Assembly (NCBI GenBank): GCA_910588495.1
Contig: CAJUPU010000031.1
Coordinates: 1-37,735, forward strand
DNA from: an uncultured Oscillospiraceae bacterium
GTDB lineage: Bacteria; Bacillota; Clostridia; Oscillospirales; Oscillospiraceae
Reading direction: 5' to 3'
Length of the DNA: 37,735 nucleotides
A program made the position numbers and the translations under genes. A model generated the notes under the pieces. That model was given only the letters and a program-made list of their open reading frames with translations, searched no databases and was not told where the DNA came from. Within the stretch, counting starts at the first letter, position 1; the number at the start of each line of letters is the position of its first letter. Below, one piece after another: positions 1 through 7,359 of the stretch.

Positions 1-57
1 TCAATTTCGATTTCGTATGTGTTTGCCAGATGCTTTATTCAGTGGTTCCTTAGATCA

Positions 58-221
58 AGAACCTGTATCCACAGCCGAGACCGCCGGATGGCCGAGGGAT
101 CTTCCCGTCAGGCAAGGCGAATTTTCGCAGGAATAATTGTGTTTATTGCAAGAAGATCCAACGCCGCATGACGGGAAAAGACCCGGCGAGACGGTGGATC
201 GAGGTCGTGGACACAGGTTCT
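58..221. repeat. 164-nt hairpin element, type A, copy 1
   Basis: The two ends are inverted repeats: AGAACCTGTATCCAC on the left and GTGGACACAGGTTCT on the right. The arms keep pairing imperfectly inward to a small apical hairpin. A second full copy of the same length lies at 5863-6026 and a truncated one at 32779-32905. This copy ends two bases before the ribosome binding site of rnfC, so any transcript entering the rnf operon from upstream would carry it in its leader. No believable protein is encoded. Confidence 0.85.
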
Positions 222-236
222 AACGAGGTGATATGT

Positions 237-1544
237 ATGAGATCCCTGTTTTTCGGCGGTGTGCATCCCGGCGGGCGCAAAGAGCTCAGTGCCGGCGTCC
301 CCCTCACCGCCATGGCCCTGCCCGCCCAGGCGGCGGTCCTCCTGCGCCAGCACATCGGCGCCCCCTGCACGCCCCTGGTGTCGGTGGGGGACCCGGTGCG
401 GGTGGGCCAGAAGATCGGCGACGGCGGCGGGCTGTGCGTCCCCGTCCACGCGCCGGTGTCCGGCGTGGTGGAGGCCATCGAGGACCGGCCCCACCCCGGC
501 GGCGGCCTGTGCCCCGCCATCCTCATCAAAAACGACTTTCTGGACACCCCCGACCCCAGCCTGCAGCCCCACAGCCACCCGGAACGCCTCTCCTCGGAGG
601 AGCTGGTGTCCATCATCCGGGAGGCGGGGATCGTGGGCATGGGCGGCGCGGCCTTCCCCACCGACGTGAAGGCCAAGACCGGCATGAGCCAGGCGGACAC
701 GGTGATCCTCAACGCCTGCGAGTGCGAGCCCTATATCACGGCGGACGATGTGCTCCTCCGCGCCCGGCCCGGCGACGTGCTGCGGGGGCTGGAGCTCATC
801 GCCCGGATCCTCCTGCCCAGCCGGGTGGTCATCGCCGTGGAGGACAACAAGCCCCAGGCCGCCGCGGTGGTCCGGGAGCATTTGAGCGCCTTCCCCTCCA
901 TGGAGCTGCTGGTGCTGCCCACCCGCTACCCCCAGGGGGCGGAAAAGCAGCTCATACAGGCGGTCACCGGGCGGCAGGTGCCCTCCGGCGGCCTGCCCAA
1001 GGACGTCGGCTGCGCCGTGTTCAACGCCGCCACCGCCGCCGCGGTGTACCGGGCGGTCTATGAGGGGATGCCCGCCATCGAGCGGGTCGTCACCGTCACC
1101 GGCGAAGGGGTGAAGCAGCCCCGCAACCTGGTGGTGCGGGTGGGGGTCTCCTTCCTGGAGATCCTCGCCGCCGCAGGCGGGCTCACCGACGATGTGTGGA
1201 AGGTGCTGTCCGGCGGGCCCATGATGGGCGTGGCCCAGGGGGACCTGTCCGTCCCCATCACCAAGTCCACCAACGCCATCGTGTGCCTGTCCAACGCCCA
1301 GAACGGGGAGAGCGCCCAGCCGGTGTGCATCCGCTGCGGCAAGTGCCTGGAGGTGTGCCCCATGCGGCTGGAGCCGCTGTACCTCTACCGGTATTCCACC
1401 GCCGGAGATCTGGACGCGCTGAGGCGGCTCCACCTGGCGGACTGCATCGAGTGCGGCTGCTGCGCCTACGCCTGCCCGGGCAAGGTCCCCCTGGTGGAGG
1501 GCTTCCGGGCGGGAAAACGGGCGCTGAAGGAGGGTGCGAAATGA
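237..1544 (+). CDS. rnfC: RnfC, Rnf electron transport complex subunit C
   Basis: This is the NADH-side subunit of an Rnf-type ion-translocating redox complex, a peripheral membrane protein (435 residues, the usual size). The middle contains a NuoF-like glycine-rich FMN/NADH segment (GIVGMGGAAFPT). The C-terminus carries two ferredoxin-type 4Fe-4S motifs, CIRCGKCLEVCP starting at residue 364 and CIECGCCAYACP starting at residue 403. The start is the ATG at 237, preceded by GAGGTG at 225-230; an earlier in-frame ATG at 168 lies inside the repeat element and has no such site. The stop overlaps the rnfD start by four bases. The family assignment is secure. What it couples to is less clear, because rnfB, the subunit thought to receive ferredoxin electrons, is not in the operon. 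Confidence 0.93.
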   Translation: MRSLFFGGVHPGGRKELSAGVPLTAMALPAQAAVLLRQHIGAPCTPLVSVGDPVRVGQKIGDGGGLCVPVHAPVSGVVEAIEDRPHPGGGLCPAILIKNDFLDTPDPSLQPHSHPERLSSEELVSIIREAGIVGMGGAAFPTDVKAKTGMSQADTVILNACECEPYITADDVLLRARPGDVLRGLELIARILLPSRVVIAVEDNKPQAAAVVREHLSAFPSMELLVLPTRYPQGAEKQLIQAVTGRQVPSGGLPKDVGCAVFNAATAAAVYRAVYEGMPAIERVVTVTGEGVKQPRNLVVRVGVSFLEILAAAGGLTDDVWKVLSGGPMMGVAQGDLSVPITKSTNAIVCLSNAQNGESAQPVCIRCGKCLEVCPMRLEPLYLYRYSTAGDLDALRRLHLADCIECGCCAYACPGKVPLVEGFRAGKRALKEGAK

Positions 1545-2515
1545 ATCTGACGGTAAGCGCCTCTCCCCACATCCGGGGGAGGGACACCATTTCCCGGCGG
1601 ATGCTGGACGTGGCGGTCGCCCTGCTCCCGGCGCTGATCGCGGGCATCCTGTTCCAGGGCCTTCGCGCGGCGGCGGTGACGGCGGTGTGCGTTTTGTCCG
1701 CCCTGGCGGGCGAGTGGCTGATGGGCCTCCTCCTCCGGCGGCGCGGCACCCTGTCCGACGGCTCCGCCCTGGTCACCGGGGTGCTGCTGGCCCTGACCCT
1801 GCCCGCCTCCGTCCCCTACTACGTAGCCGCCGCCGGCGGGCTGTTCGCCGTGGTGGTGGTGAAGGGGCTGTGCGGCGGGCTGGGGCAGAACGCCTTCAAC
1901 CCCGCTTTGGGGGCCCGGGCCTTCCTCATGCTGGCCTTCCCCGCCTGCCTCACCCGCTTCCCGGCCCTGGGCACCGCCCTGCCCCTGGGGGCGCTGAGTC
2001 CCGCGGACGTGGTCACCGGGGCCACCCCCCTCCACCACATGCAGATGCCCGCCCTGCCCGACGCCTCCCTGGCGGAGCTGTTCCTGGGCCGGGTGGGGGG
2101 CTGCATCGGGGAGACCTCCGCCCTGGCCCTGCTGATCGGCGGCGGCTGGCTGCTGTTCCGGCGGATCGTCAGCATCCGGATCCCCGCCGCCTACCTGGGG
2201 ACGGTGGCCGTCCTCACCCTGGCCTTCCCCAAGGGGGACGACCCCGTTTTGTGGATGGCCTACAGCCTGCTCGGCGGCGGCGTGCTGCTGGGGGCCATCT
2301 TCATGGCCACCGACTACGCCACCTCCCCCGTGGGCCCCGCCGCCCAGGTGGCGTACGGCGTGGGCTGCGGCGCGCTCACCGTGGCGCTGCGCTACACCGG
2401 GCTGTTCCCGGAGGGGGTCACCTACGCGATCTTGATCATGAACGCCGCCGCCTGGCTGCTGGACCGGTATCTGGTCCCCAGGCGGTACGGCGCGGGAAAG
2501 GAGGGGGCACGTTGA
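1541..2515 (+). CDS. rnfD: RnfD, Rnf complex membrane subunit D
   Basis: Integral membrane subunit of the Rnf complex (324 residues) related to NqrB. It shows many hydrophobic helices and the family stretch GLGQNAFNPALGARAF. A TGAT motif at about residues 159-162 is the expected site of covalent FMN attachment through a threonine. The start is the ATG overlapping the rnfC stop (ATGA). The gene overlaps the following rnfG start by four bases, so translation of the three genes is probably coupled. Confidence 0.92.
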   Translation: MNLTVSASPHIRGRDTISRRMLDVAVALLPALIAGILFQGLRAAAVTAVCVLSALAGEWLMGLLLRRRGTLSDGSALVTGVLLALTLPASVPYYVAAAGGLFAVVVVKGLCGGLGQNAFNPALGARAFLMLAFPACLTRFPALGTALPLGALSPADVVTGATPLHHMQMPALPDASLAELFLGRVGGCIGETSALALLIGGGWLLFRRIVSIRIPAAYLGTVAVLTLAFPKGDDPVLWMAYSLLGGGVLLGAIFMATDYATSPVGPAAQVAYGVGCGALTVALRYTGLFPEGVTYAILIMNAAAWLLDRYLVPRRYGAGKEGAR

Positions 2516-3054
2516 ACGCGAAAAACCTGATCGCCCCCGTCGCCGCCCTCGCCATCGCCGCGGCGGTGCTGCTGGGCGCGTCCGCCCTCCTGCGCCCCAT
2601 GGCGGAGGAGCGGGAGGCCGCCGCCCACGGCGAGATCATGGGCTACATGCTGCCCACCCGGCCCGCCGCCTTCACGGAAGAGCCCTATGACGGAGAGGAC
2701 GAGAGCATCCGCCGGGTGTTCAAGGCGGAAGGCGGCTATGTGGTGGAGGTGGAGGCCGCCGGATACGCCGGGCCCATGGTGCTGTGGGTGGGCGTCACCA
2801 GCGAGGGCCGGGTGTCCGGCGTGACGGTGCGGGACCACCGGGAGACCTTCGGCCTGGGCCGGGGGGCCCAGACCGACGCCTCCTTCCTGCTCCAGTTTTT
2901 GGGCACCGCCGGGGAGGCCGCCGTGGGCGATGACATCGACGCCCTCACCGGGGCCACCGTCACCAGCAAGGCGGTGACCCGGGCGGTGAACTCCGCCGCC
3001 GCCTTCGTCACCGGCGCGGATATCTCCTCCGGCGCCACAGAATGGGAGGGCTGA
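2512..3054 (+). CDS. rnfG: RnfG, FMN-binding Rnf subunit G
   Basis: Short membrane-anchored flavoprotein (180 residues). One N-terminal hydrophobic helix (about residues 6-27) is followed by an extracytoplasmic FMN-binding domain. The motif TGATVT at residues 146-151 matches the (S/T)GAxx(S/T) site where FMN is joined to threonine in RnfG and NqrC. The start is TTG at 2512, supported by AAAGGAGG at 2497-2504 and by the four-base overlap with rnfD; no nearby ATG fits. It is followed at once by a small membrane protein instead of rnfE, rnfA or rnfB. Confidence 0.9.
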   Translation: MNAKNLIAPVAALAIAAAVLLGASALLRPMAEEREAAAHGEIMGYMLPTRPAAFTEEPYDGEDESIRRVFKAEGGYVVEVEAAGYAGPMVLWVGVTSEGRVSGVTVRDHRETFGLGRGAQTDASFLLQFLGTAGEAAVGDDIDALTGATVTSKAVTRAVNSAAAFVTGADISSGATEWEG

Positions 3055-3056
3055 AC

Positions 3057-3497
3057 ATGAAGGCAAACCCCTTGAAGCAAAGCGTCCTGCTGGCCGCGGT
3101 GGTGGGGCTGTTCTGCCTGGCGCTGGCGGCTGCCGGGGCCCTGGCCCCCATGGCCGTCCTGCCCAAGCTGGACCTGCCCGCCATGCTGGCGCTGGCCCTC
3201 GCCGCCCTGACCCTGGACGCCTATTGGAGCGCGCCCAAGCTGTGCTGGAGCGCCCTGCTGGCCAACGCCGCGCTGGGGGGCGTCAGCTTCGCCCTGCTGC
3301 CCTGGTGCGCCGGGGTGTCGGGCGGCGTCCCCGTCCTGACGATGGGGCTGGCGGGGGGCGCGGTGTTCGGCGCGGCCTCGCTGCTCTACACCGCCGCCAT
3401 GGAGCGCATCGCCACCGGCCCCAAAGCGCCCCTGGCCCCCGCGGGCACCGCCCTGCTGCTGTTTTTGGCGGGCCAGTGCCTGAGCGGGCTGCTCTGA
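3057..3497 (+). CDS. small four-helix membrane protein of the rnf operon, unrecognised
   Basis: A 146-residue, very hydrophobic protein with about four predicted membrane helices and almost no polar loops. The ATG at 3057 is chosen because GGGAGG lies just upstream with good spacing; an alternative ATG at 3042 has none. It follows rnfG by two bases and is the last gene before the terminator at 3534. It stands where rnfE and rnfA would be expected. It is shorter than those six-helix proteins (about 190-200 residues), and I see none of their conserved motifs. I do not recognise the family. It may be a partner or assembly subunit of a variant Rnf complex. Confidence 0.7.
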   Translation: MKANPLKQSVLLAAVVGLFCLALAAAGALAPMAVLPKLDLPAMLALALAALTLDAYWSAPKLCWSALLANAALGGVSFALLPWCAGVSGGVPVLTMGLAGGAVFGAASLLYTAAMERIATGPKAPLAPAGTALLLFLAGQCLSGLL

Positions 3498-3533
3498 GGG
3501 CGCGGCGGCCCCAAAAGCGCCTATAATGGACCA

Positions 3534-3573
3534 GACCGCCCGGCAGGAAGGCCCCTGCCAGGCGGTCTTTTTC
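3534..3573 (+). terminator. rho-independent terminator of the rnf operon
   Basis: A long GC-rich stem, GACCGCCCGGCAGG paired imperfectly with CCTGCCAGGCGGTC, is followed by TTTTTCG. It lies 37 bases after the last rnf-operon stop codon. Confidence 0.85.
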
Positions 3574-3609
3574 GTTCTATCCAAGGCAGATCCCTCCACA
3601 CCCGGGATT

Positions 3610-3773
3610 AGGGCTCGTTTGAAAATTGTCAACATACCCAAACAGCGGCTCTTTTCCCGCCATACTTTGCCAATTTTCCTTGGAATACACCAAGTATTCC
3701 TGCGTCAAATTGGCTTCGTCTGGCGAAAAAACCCCTCACCGTTGGGCACATTTCCAATTTTCAAACAGCGCCT
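3610..3773. repeat. 164-nt hairpin element, type B
   Basis: The ends are inverted repeats (GTTTGAAAATTG on the left, CAATTTTCAAAC on the right). Inside are a stem GCCAATTT (3669-3676) with AAATTGGC (3707-3714) and an apical hairpin GGAATAC-ACCAA-GTATTCC (3682-3700). It has the same length as the type A element. It also shares internal blocks with it at matching offsets: TCTTTTCCCGYCAT from base 41 and TATTCCTGCG near base 87, when type A is read in reverse complement. It fills the space between the convergent rnf and mocA operons. Confidence 0.8.
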
Positions 3774-3791
3774 AGGGGATGCCCGCCCATT

Positions 3792-4379
3792 TCAGCGCCG
3801 ATCGGCCGGCGTTGGAATGGGCGGGCCCTTTGCCGCCTCGTCCACGTCCCGCAGCTCCTCCGGCCCGCCTGCCTCCACCAGCCGCAGCCGGTGGGCGTTG
3901 GCCCGGACGATCCCGCCGCCGCCCCGGTCCCCGGTGAGGGCCAGCAGCTGGGGAAACAGGTCCCGGGGGAACACCGACGGCGAGCCCCGCCCGCCCCGCC
4001 AGCTCAGGGAACAGATGGCGTCCGGGTGGGCGGCGAACTCCTCCAGCAGGCGCGCCACACTGTCCCGGCGCAGCCAGGGCTGGTCGCACACGCAGAACAG
4101 CGCCCCGTCCATGTCCAGCAGGGCGGACAACCCCAGCCGGACGGAGGCGGACTGGCCCTGGGCCGCCTGGGGGTTGGGGACGGGGACATACCCCCGTTCC
4201 CCGGCCAGGGCCAGGATCTCCGGATAACAGCTCACCACGCAGGCCCGGTGGAACAGCGCCGCCGGCGCCGCGTCCATGGCCCGCCCGATCATGGGCACGC
4301 CGTCCACGGGGCACAGCAGCTTGTTGCCCCCGAACCGCCGCCCCGCCCCGGAGGCCATCAGCACCCCGCCGACCCTCAT
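3792..4379 (-). CDS. mocA: MocA-like molybdenum cofactor cytidylyltransferase
   Basis: Nucleotidyltransferase of the NTP_transf_3 type (195 residues). It probably attaches CMP to molybdopterin for a xanthine-dehydrogenase-family enzyme. The N-terminal MASGAGRRFGGNKLL matches the nucleotide-binding loop LxAGxGxRxG..K, and a central CDQP segment is the usual metal/nucleotide site. Its start overlaps the hydA stop by four bases (ATGA), so it is the last gene of the ygeX operon. E. coli mocA likewise sits in the yge/xdhD region, and the natural client here is XdhD (14525-17113). A GTP-using MobA role is less likely in this context. Confidence 0.85.
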   Translation of the reverse strand: MRVGGVLMASGAGRRFGGNKLLCPVDGVPMIGRAMDAAPAALFHRACVVSCYPEILALAGERGYVPVPNPQAAQGQSASVRLGLSALLDMDGALFCVCDQPWLRRDSVARLLEEFAAHPDAICSLSWRGGRGSPSVFPRDLFPQLLALTGDRGGGGIVRANAHRLRLVEAGGPEELRDVDEAAKGPPIPTPADRR

Positions 4380-5758
4380 CGCCAGAACTGGGACGGCCCC
4401 CGGCGGACGAACCGTCCCCGGCCCTTCGCCGTCACCCGCCCGTCCTCCACCGCCATCTCCCCGGACAGCAGGACCGTCTCCACCCGGCCCCTGGTCTCGA
4501 AGCCCTCGTAGGGGGTGTAGTCCGCCGCCTGATGCTGGGCGGCGGCGGTGACGCGGCCCTTATGGTCCGGGTCGAATATGACAAGATCGGCGTCGCCGCC
4601 CACCGCCAGCGCCCCCTTCCGGGGGTACATGCCAAACAGCCTGGCGGGCTGCTCGGACAGCAGCTTCATCAGCTGGTGGGCGCTCATGCGGCCCGAGGCC
4701 ACCCCCGCCGTGTACAGGAGCACCGGCCGGTGCTCCACCCCGGGGATGCCGTTGGGGATCTGGGAAAAATCCTCCCGGCCCAGCTCCTTCACCCCCCGGA
4801 AGTGGAAGGAGCAGTGGTCGGTGCCGATGGTATCCACGTCCCCGGCCTCCAGCCCCGCCCACAGGGCATCCACGTCCTCTCTCCCGCGCAAGGGGGGCGA
4901 AAGGACGAATTTCGCGCTCTCAAAGCCGGGGAGCCGGTATTTTTCTTCGTCCAGCAGCAGGTATTGGGGGCAGGTCTCCACGTAGACCTTTTGTCCCCGG
5001 GCCCGGGCGGCCCGGACAATCTCCAGGCTCCGGGCGGCGGACAGGTGGACGATATTCACCGGATACCCCGCCAGCTCGCCCACCGCCAGCCAGCGGCCCA
5101 CCGCCTCCGCCTCCACCGCCGCCGGGCGGGACAGGGGGTGGGCCCAGGGCCCCAGGTTCCCGGCGGCCTTCTGGGCTTTTATGCCCGCGCCCACCAGCTC
5201 GCCGTTCTCGCAGTGACAGCCCACGATGCCGCCCCGCTCCCCCACCGAGCGGACAATCTCCAGTGCGGCGCCGTCGGACACCCGCAGGTCGTCGTAGGCG
5301 AAGTACACCTTATAGGAGCTCACCCCCGCCCGGTCCATGTCCGCCAGCTCCGCTTTTACAGCGGGGCTCCAGTCCTTGACGGTCATGTGGAAGCCGTAGT
5401 GGCAGCAGGCGGCCCCCTCCGCCCGGCTGTGCCAGGCGTCCAGGGCGGAGGCCAGGGACGCCCCCCGCTCCGGCTCGGCGAAATCCAGCACGGTGGTGGT
5501 GCCTCCCGCCAGCGCCGCCAGGGTGCCGGAGGCCCAATCGTCCGCCGTCTCGTTGGGCTTTCCCTTGTTCATCTCGAAGTGGGTGTGGGTGTCGATGAAG
5601 CCGGGGAACACCAGCTTCCCCGACGCGTCCAGCACCCGGCTGTCCCCCGCGGGGAGGTTTAGGCCGATCTCCGCGATCTTCTCCCCCACCACCCGCAGAT
5701 CGGCGTTCACCGGGCCGCCGGGACAGAGCAGGACGCCGTTTTGGATCAGCGTGGACAT
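4376..5758 (-). CDS. hydA: dihydropyrimidinase / D-hydantoinase
   Basis: Binuclear-metal amidohydrolase of the dihydropyrimidinase family (460 residues), which opens cyclic ureides. All expected metal ligands are visible: H58 and H60 (DTHTH), K150 for carboxylation (SSYK), H182 (GCHCENG), H238 (IVHLSA) and D314 (GTDHCS). The start at 5758 is set by GGAGGTG eight bases upstream; the frame stays open further but without a site. In the E. coli yge cluster the homologue is hyuA (ygeZ). Its likely job here is hydrolysing a ring-opened or reduced purine intermediate. It is separated from arcC by 406 bases filled with palindromes, so it may be partly uncoupled from the upstream genes. Confidence 0.93.
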   Translation of the reverse strand: MSTLIQNGVLLCPGGPVNADLRVVGEKIAEIGLNLPAGDSRVLDASGKLVFPGFIDTHTHFEMNKGKPNETADDWASGTLAALAGGTTTVLDFAEPERGASLASALDAWHSRAEGAACCHYGFHMTVKDWSPAVKAELADMDRAGVSSYKVYFAYDDLRVSDGAALEIVRSVGERGGIVGCHCENGELVGAGIKAQKAAGNLGPWAHPLSRPAAVEAEAVGRWLAVGELAGYPVNIVHLSAARSLEIVRAARARGQKVYVETCPQYLLLDEEKYRLPGFESAKFVLSPPLRGREDVDALWAGLEAGDVDTIGTDHCSFHFRGVKELGREDFSQIPNGIPGVEHRPVLLYTAGVASGRMSAHQLMKLLSEQPARLFGMYPRKGALAVGGDADLVIFDPDHKGRVTAAAQHQAADYTPYEGFETRGRVETVLLSGEMAVEDGRVTAKGRGRFVRRGPSQFWR

Positions 5759-5798
5759 GAAAACACCTCCAAAGCACTGTTGTGAAAAACCGCAATGA

Positions 5799-5827
5799 CC
5801 CTGCGGGTCGTCGCTGCCCCGCAGGGT
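5799..5827 (-). other. hairpin in the hydA leader
   Basis: A perfect 10-bp stem (ACCCTGCGGG / CCCGCAGGGT) with a 9-base loop lies 40 bases before the hydA start. On the minus strand a TTTTT run follows at a distance of about nine bases, so it is at best a weak attenuator or an RNA processing site. Confidence 0.45.
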
Positions 5828-5847
5828 GGGCCGTTTATAGTTGACGC

Positions 5848-6044
5848 AGTTGAAAAGAAGTAAGAAGCTGTATTCACAGCCGAAATCGCCGGATGGCCGA
5901 GGGATTTTCCCGTCAGGCAAGGCGAATTTTCGCAGGAATAATTGTGTTTATTGCAAGAAAATTCAACGCCGCATGATGGGAAAAGACCCGGCGAGACGGT
6001 GAATCGAGGTTGTGAATACAGGTTCTAAAGACTTCTTTTCAACT
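5848..6044. repeat. 164-nt hairpin element, type A, copy 2, inside a longer inverted repeat
   Basis: The element proper spans 5863-6026. It is flanked by a further perfect inverted repeat, AGTTGAAAAGAAGT at 5848-5861 and ACTTCTTTTCAACT at 6031-6044, so the whole unit can fold into one long stem. Compared with copy 1 the terminal arms have changed together: TATCCAC/GTGGACA became TATTCAC/GTGAATA, which preserves and even improves the pairing. It occupies the arcC-hydA space within the operon. Confidence 0.85.
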
Positions 6045-6045
6045 T

Positions 6046-6180
6046 GTGCGGCGATGATTCGCCGCACAGGCCGCATAGCGGCCTCGCGTCAGACTGCATA
6101 GTCAGCGCACGGGCTTTGCCCAACAGCGGCCCTGCCGCTGTTGAAAATCGGTATTTACCGATTTTCAAGTGTGCTGACTA
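6046..6180. repeat. cluster of nested palindromes at the 3' end of arcC
   Basis: Successive hairpins are: a 9-bp stem at 6046-6067 (GTGCGGCGA), a 7-bp stem at 6068-6084 (AGGCCGC), a 10-bp stem at 6121-6143 (CAACAGCGGC), and a 13-bp stem with 2-base loop at 6141-6168 (TTGAAAATCGGTA / TACCGATTTTCAA). The last two are enclosed by an outer 12-bp arm pair, 6099-6110 and 6169-6180 (TAGTCAGC..). The arcC stop codon at 6165-6167 lies inside the 13-bp stem and the outer right arm is coding. Confidence 0.8.
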
Positions 6181-7121
6181 TACTGCCGGATCACGGTGCC
6201 GGTTTTGCCCGCCACGCCGTCCCTGGCCTTTTCCAGCAGGGTGATCAGGGCGGAGCGCCCCGGCCCGCTCTTGGCAAACTCCGCCGCCGCCTGCACCTTG
6301 GGCAGCATGGAGCCGGGGGCGAAGTGGCCCTGGGCCATATACTCCTCCGCCTCCTCCGGGGTGAGGGCGTCCAGCCACTTCTGGCCGGGCTTGCCGAAGT
6401 TGATAGCCGCCTTCTCCACGGCGGTGAGGATGATGAGGGTGTCGGCCTGCAGCTGCTGGGCCAGCACGCAGGAGGCGAAGTCCTTGTCGATCACCGCCGC
6501 CGCCCCCTTCAGGTGGTGCCCCTCTGTTTTGAACACGGGGATGCCGCCGCCACCGCAGGCCACCACCACCAGCCCGGCCTCCACCATGTCCCGGATGGAC
6601 TCGATCTCCACGATGGACTGGGGCCGGGGGGAGGCCACCACCCGCCGCCAGCCCCGCCCGGCGTCCTCGACCACCTGGTAGTCCCGCTGGGCCACCAGCT
6701 TGTCGGCCTCTTCCTTGGTCATGAAGGCCCCGATGGGCTTGGTGGGGTGGGCGAAGGCGGGGTCGGCGGGGTCCACCTCCACCTGGGTGAGGACGGTGGC
6801 CACCCCCTTCTGGATCCCCCGGTCCAGCAGTTCCTCCCGCAGGGCGTTTTGCAGGTCGTAGCCGATGTACCCCTGGCTCATGGCCACGCACACCGACAGG
6901 GGGCAGGGGATGTACTTCTCCGGCTCGGACCGGGTGAGCTCCGCCATGGCCTTCTGGATCATGCCCACCTGGGGGCCGTTGCCATGGGAGAGGATCACCT
7001 GGTGGCCGTCCTCGATGAGGTCGGCGATGGCGCGGGCCGTCTGCTTGACGGCGATCATCTGCTCGGGGAGATCGCTGCCAAGGGCGTTGCCGCCCAGGGC
7101 GATCACGATGCGCTTTCCCAT
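6165..7121 (-). CDS. arcC: carbamate kinase
   Basis: Carbamate kinase of the ArcC/YqeA family (318 residues). It makes ATP from ADP and carbamoyl phosphate and releases carbamate, which decays to ammonia and CO2. The family features are clear: IALGGNAL at the N-terminus, SHGNGPQVG near residue 45, CGGGGIPV in the centre, and a C-terminal GTVI. The start at 7121 is chosen from GGAGG at a spacing of about eight. Next to a carbamoyltransferase (YgeW) it is the energy-yielding last step of purine or ureide breakdown. The final residues after GTVI (RQYSQHT) are encoded by one arm of a palindromic cluster and look acquired. Confidence 0.95.
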   Translation of the reverse strand: MGKRIVIALGGNALGSDLPEQMIAVKQTARAIADLIEDGHQVILSHGNGPQVGMIQKAMAELTRSEPEKYIPCPLSVCVAMSQGYIGYDLQNALREELLDRGIQKGVATVLTQVEVDPADPAFAHPTKPIGAFMTKEEADKLVAQRDYQVVEDAGRGWRRVVASPRPQSIVEIESIRDMVEAGLVVVACGGGGIPVFKTEGHHLKGAAAVIDKDFASCVLAQQLQADTLIILTAVEKAAINFGKPGQKWLDALTPEEAEEYMAQGHFAPGSMLPKVQAAAEFAKSGPGRSALITLLEKARDGVAGKTGTVIRQYSQHT

Positions 7122-7154
7122 TGATCTTACCTCCAACCAATCAAAAATACAAGA

Positions 7155-7181
7155 CAGGCCCGCCCTTCCCGGACGGGCCTG
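7155..7181 (-). terminator. possible attenuator before arcC
   Basis: An 8-bp GC stem (CAGGCCCG / CGGGCCTG) is followed on the minus strand by TCTTGTATTTTT, just before the arcC ribosome binding site. It could lower transcription of arcC, hydA and mocA relative to ygeXYW. Confidence 0.45.
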
Positions 7182-7185
7182 GTTC

Positions 7186-7359
7186 GTTCCTTTTCTTTGA
7201 AAAGAAAAGGAACCGAAAAGAAACTTTTAGCAGCGAAACTTCATTTCGCCTTATCATATCGCAAAATGTGCGTTACCGGGCGAAGATCTTCCGTCAAGTA
7301 CTCCAGCCGCAGCGAACCAAAGTTCTTTTTGGATACTTTTTCTTTCAAGAAAAAGTATC
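7186..7359. repeat. pair of 13-bp/2-base-loop hairpins bounding the ygeW-arcC spacer
   Basis: Two perfect hairpins of the same design bound the ygeW-arcC space. One is GTTCCTTTTCTTT-GA-AAAGAAAAGGAAC (7186-7213). The other is GATACTTTTTCTT-TC-AAGAAAAAGTATC (7332-7359). The second overlaps the ygeW stop codon (7358-7360). The roughly 120 bases between them show no gene. Together they look like the ends of a small inserted element, or paired RNA 3'-end signals. Confidence 0.65.

Noticed and set aside
58..236. rnfC starting at the upstream in-frame ATG at 168
   Set aside because: That stretch is the end of the repeat element, and RnfC proteins begin near the ATG at 237, which has a proper ribosome binding site.
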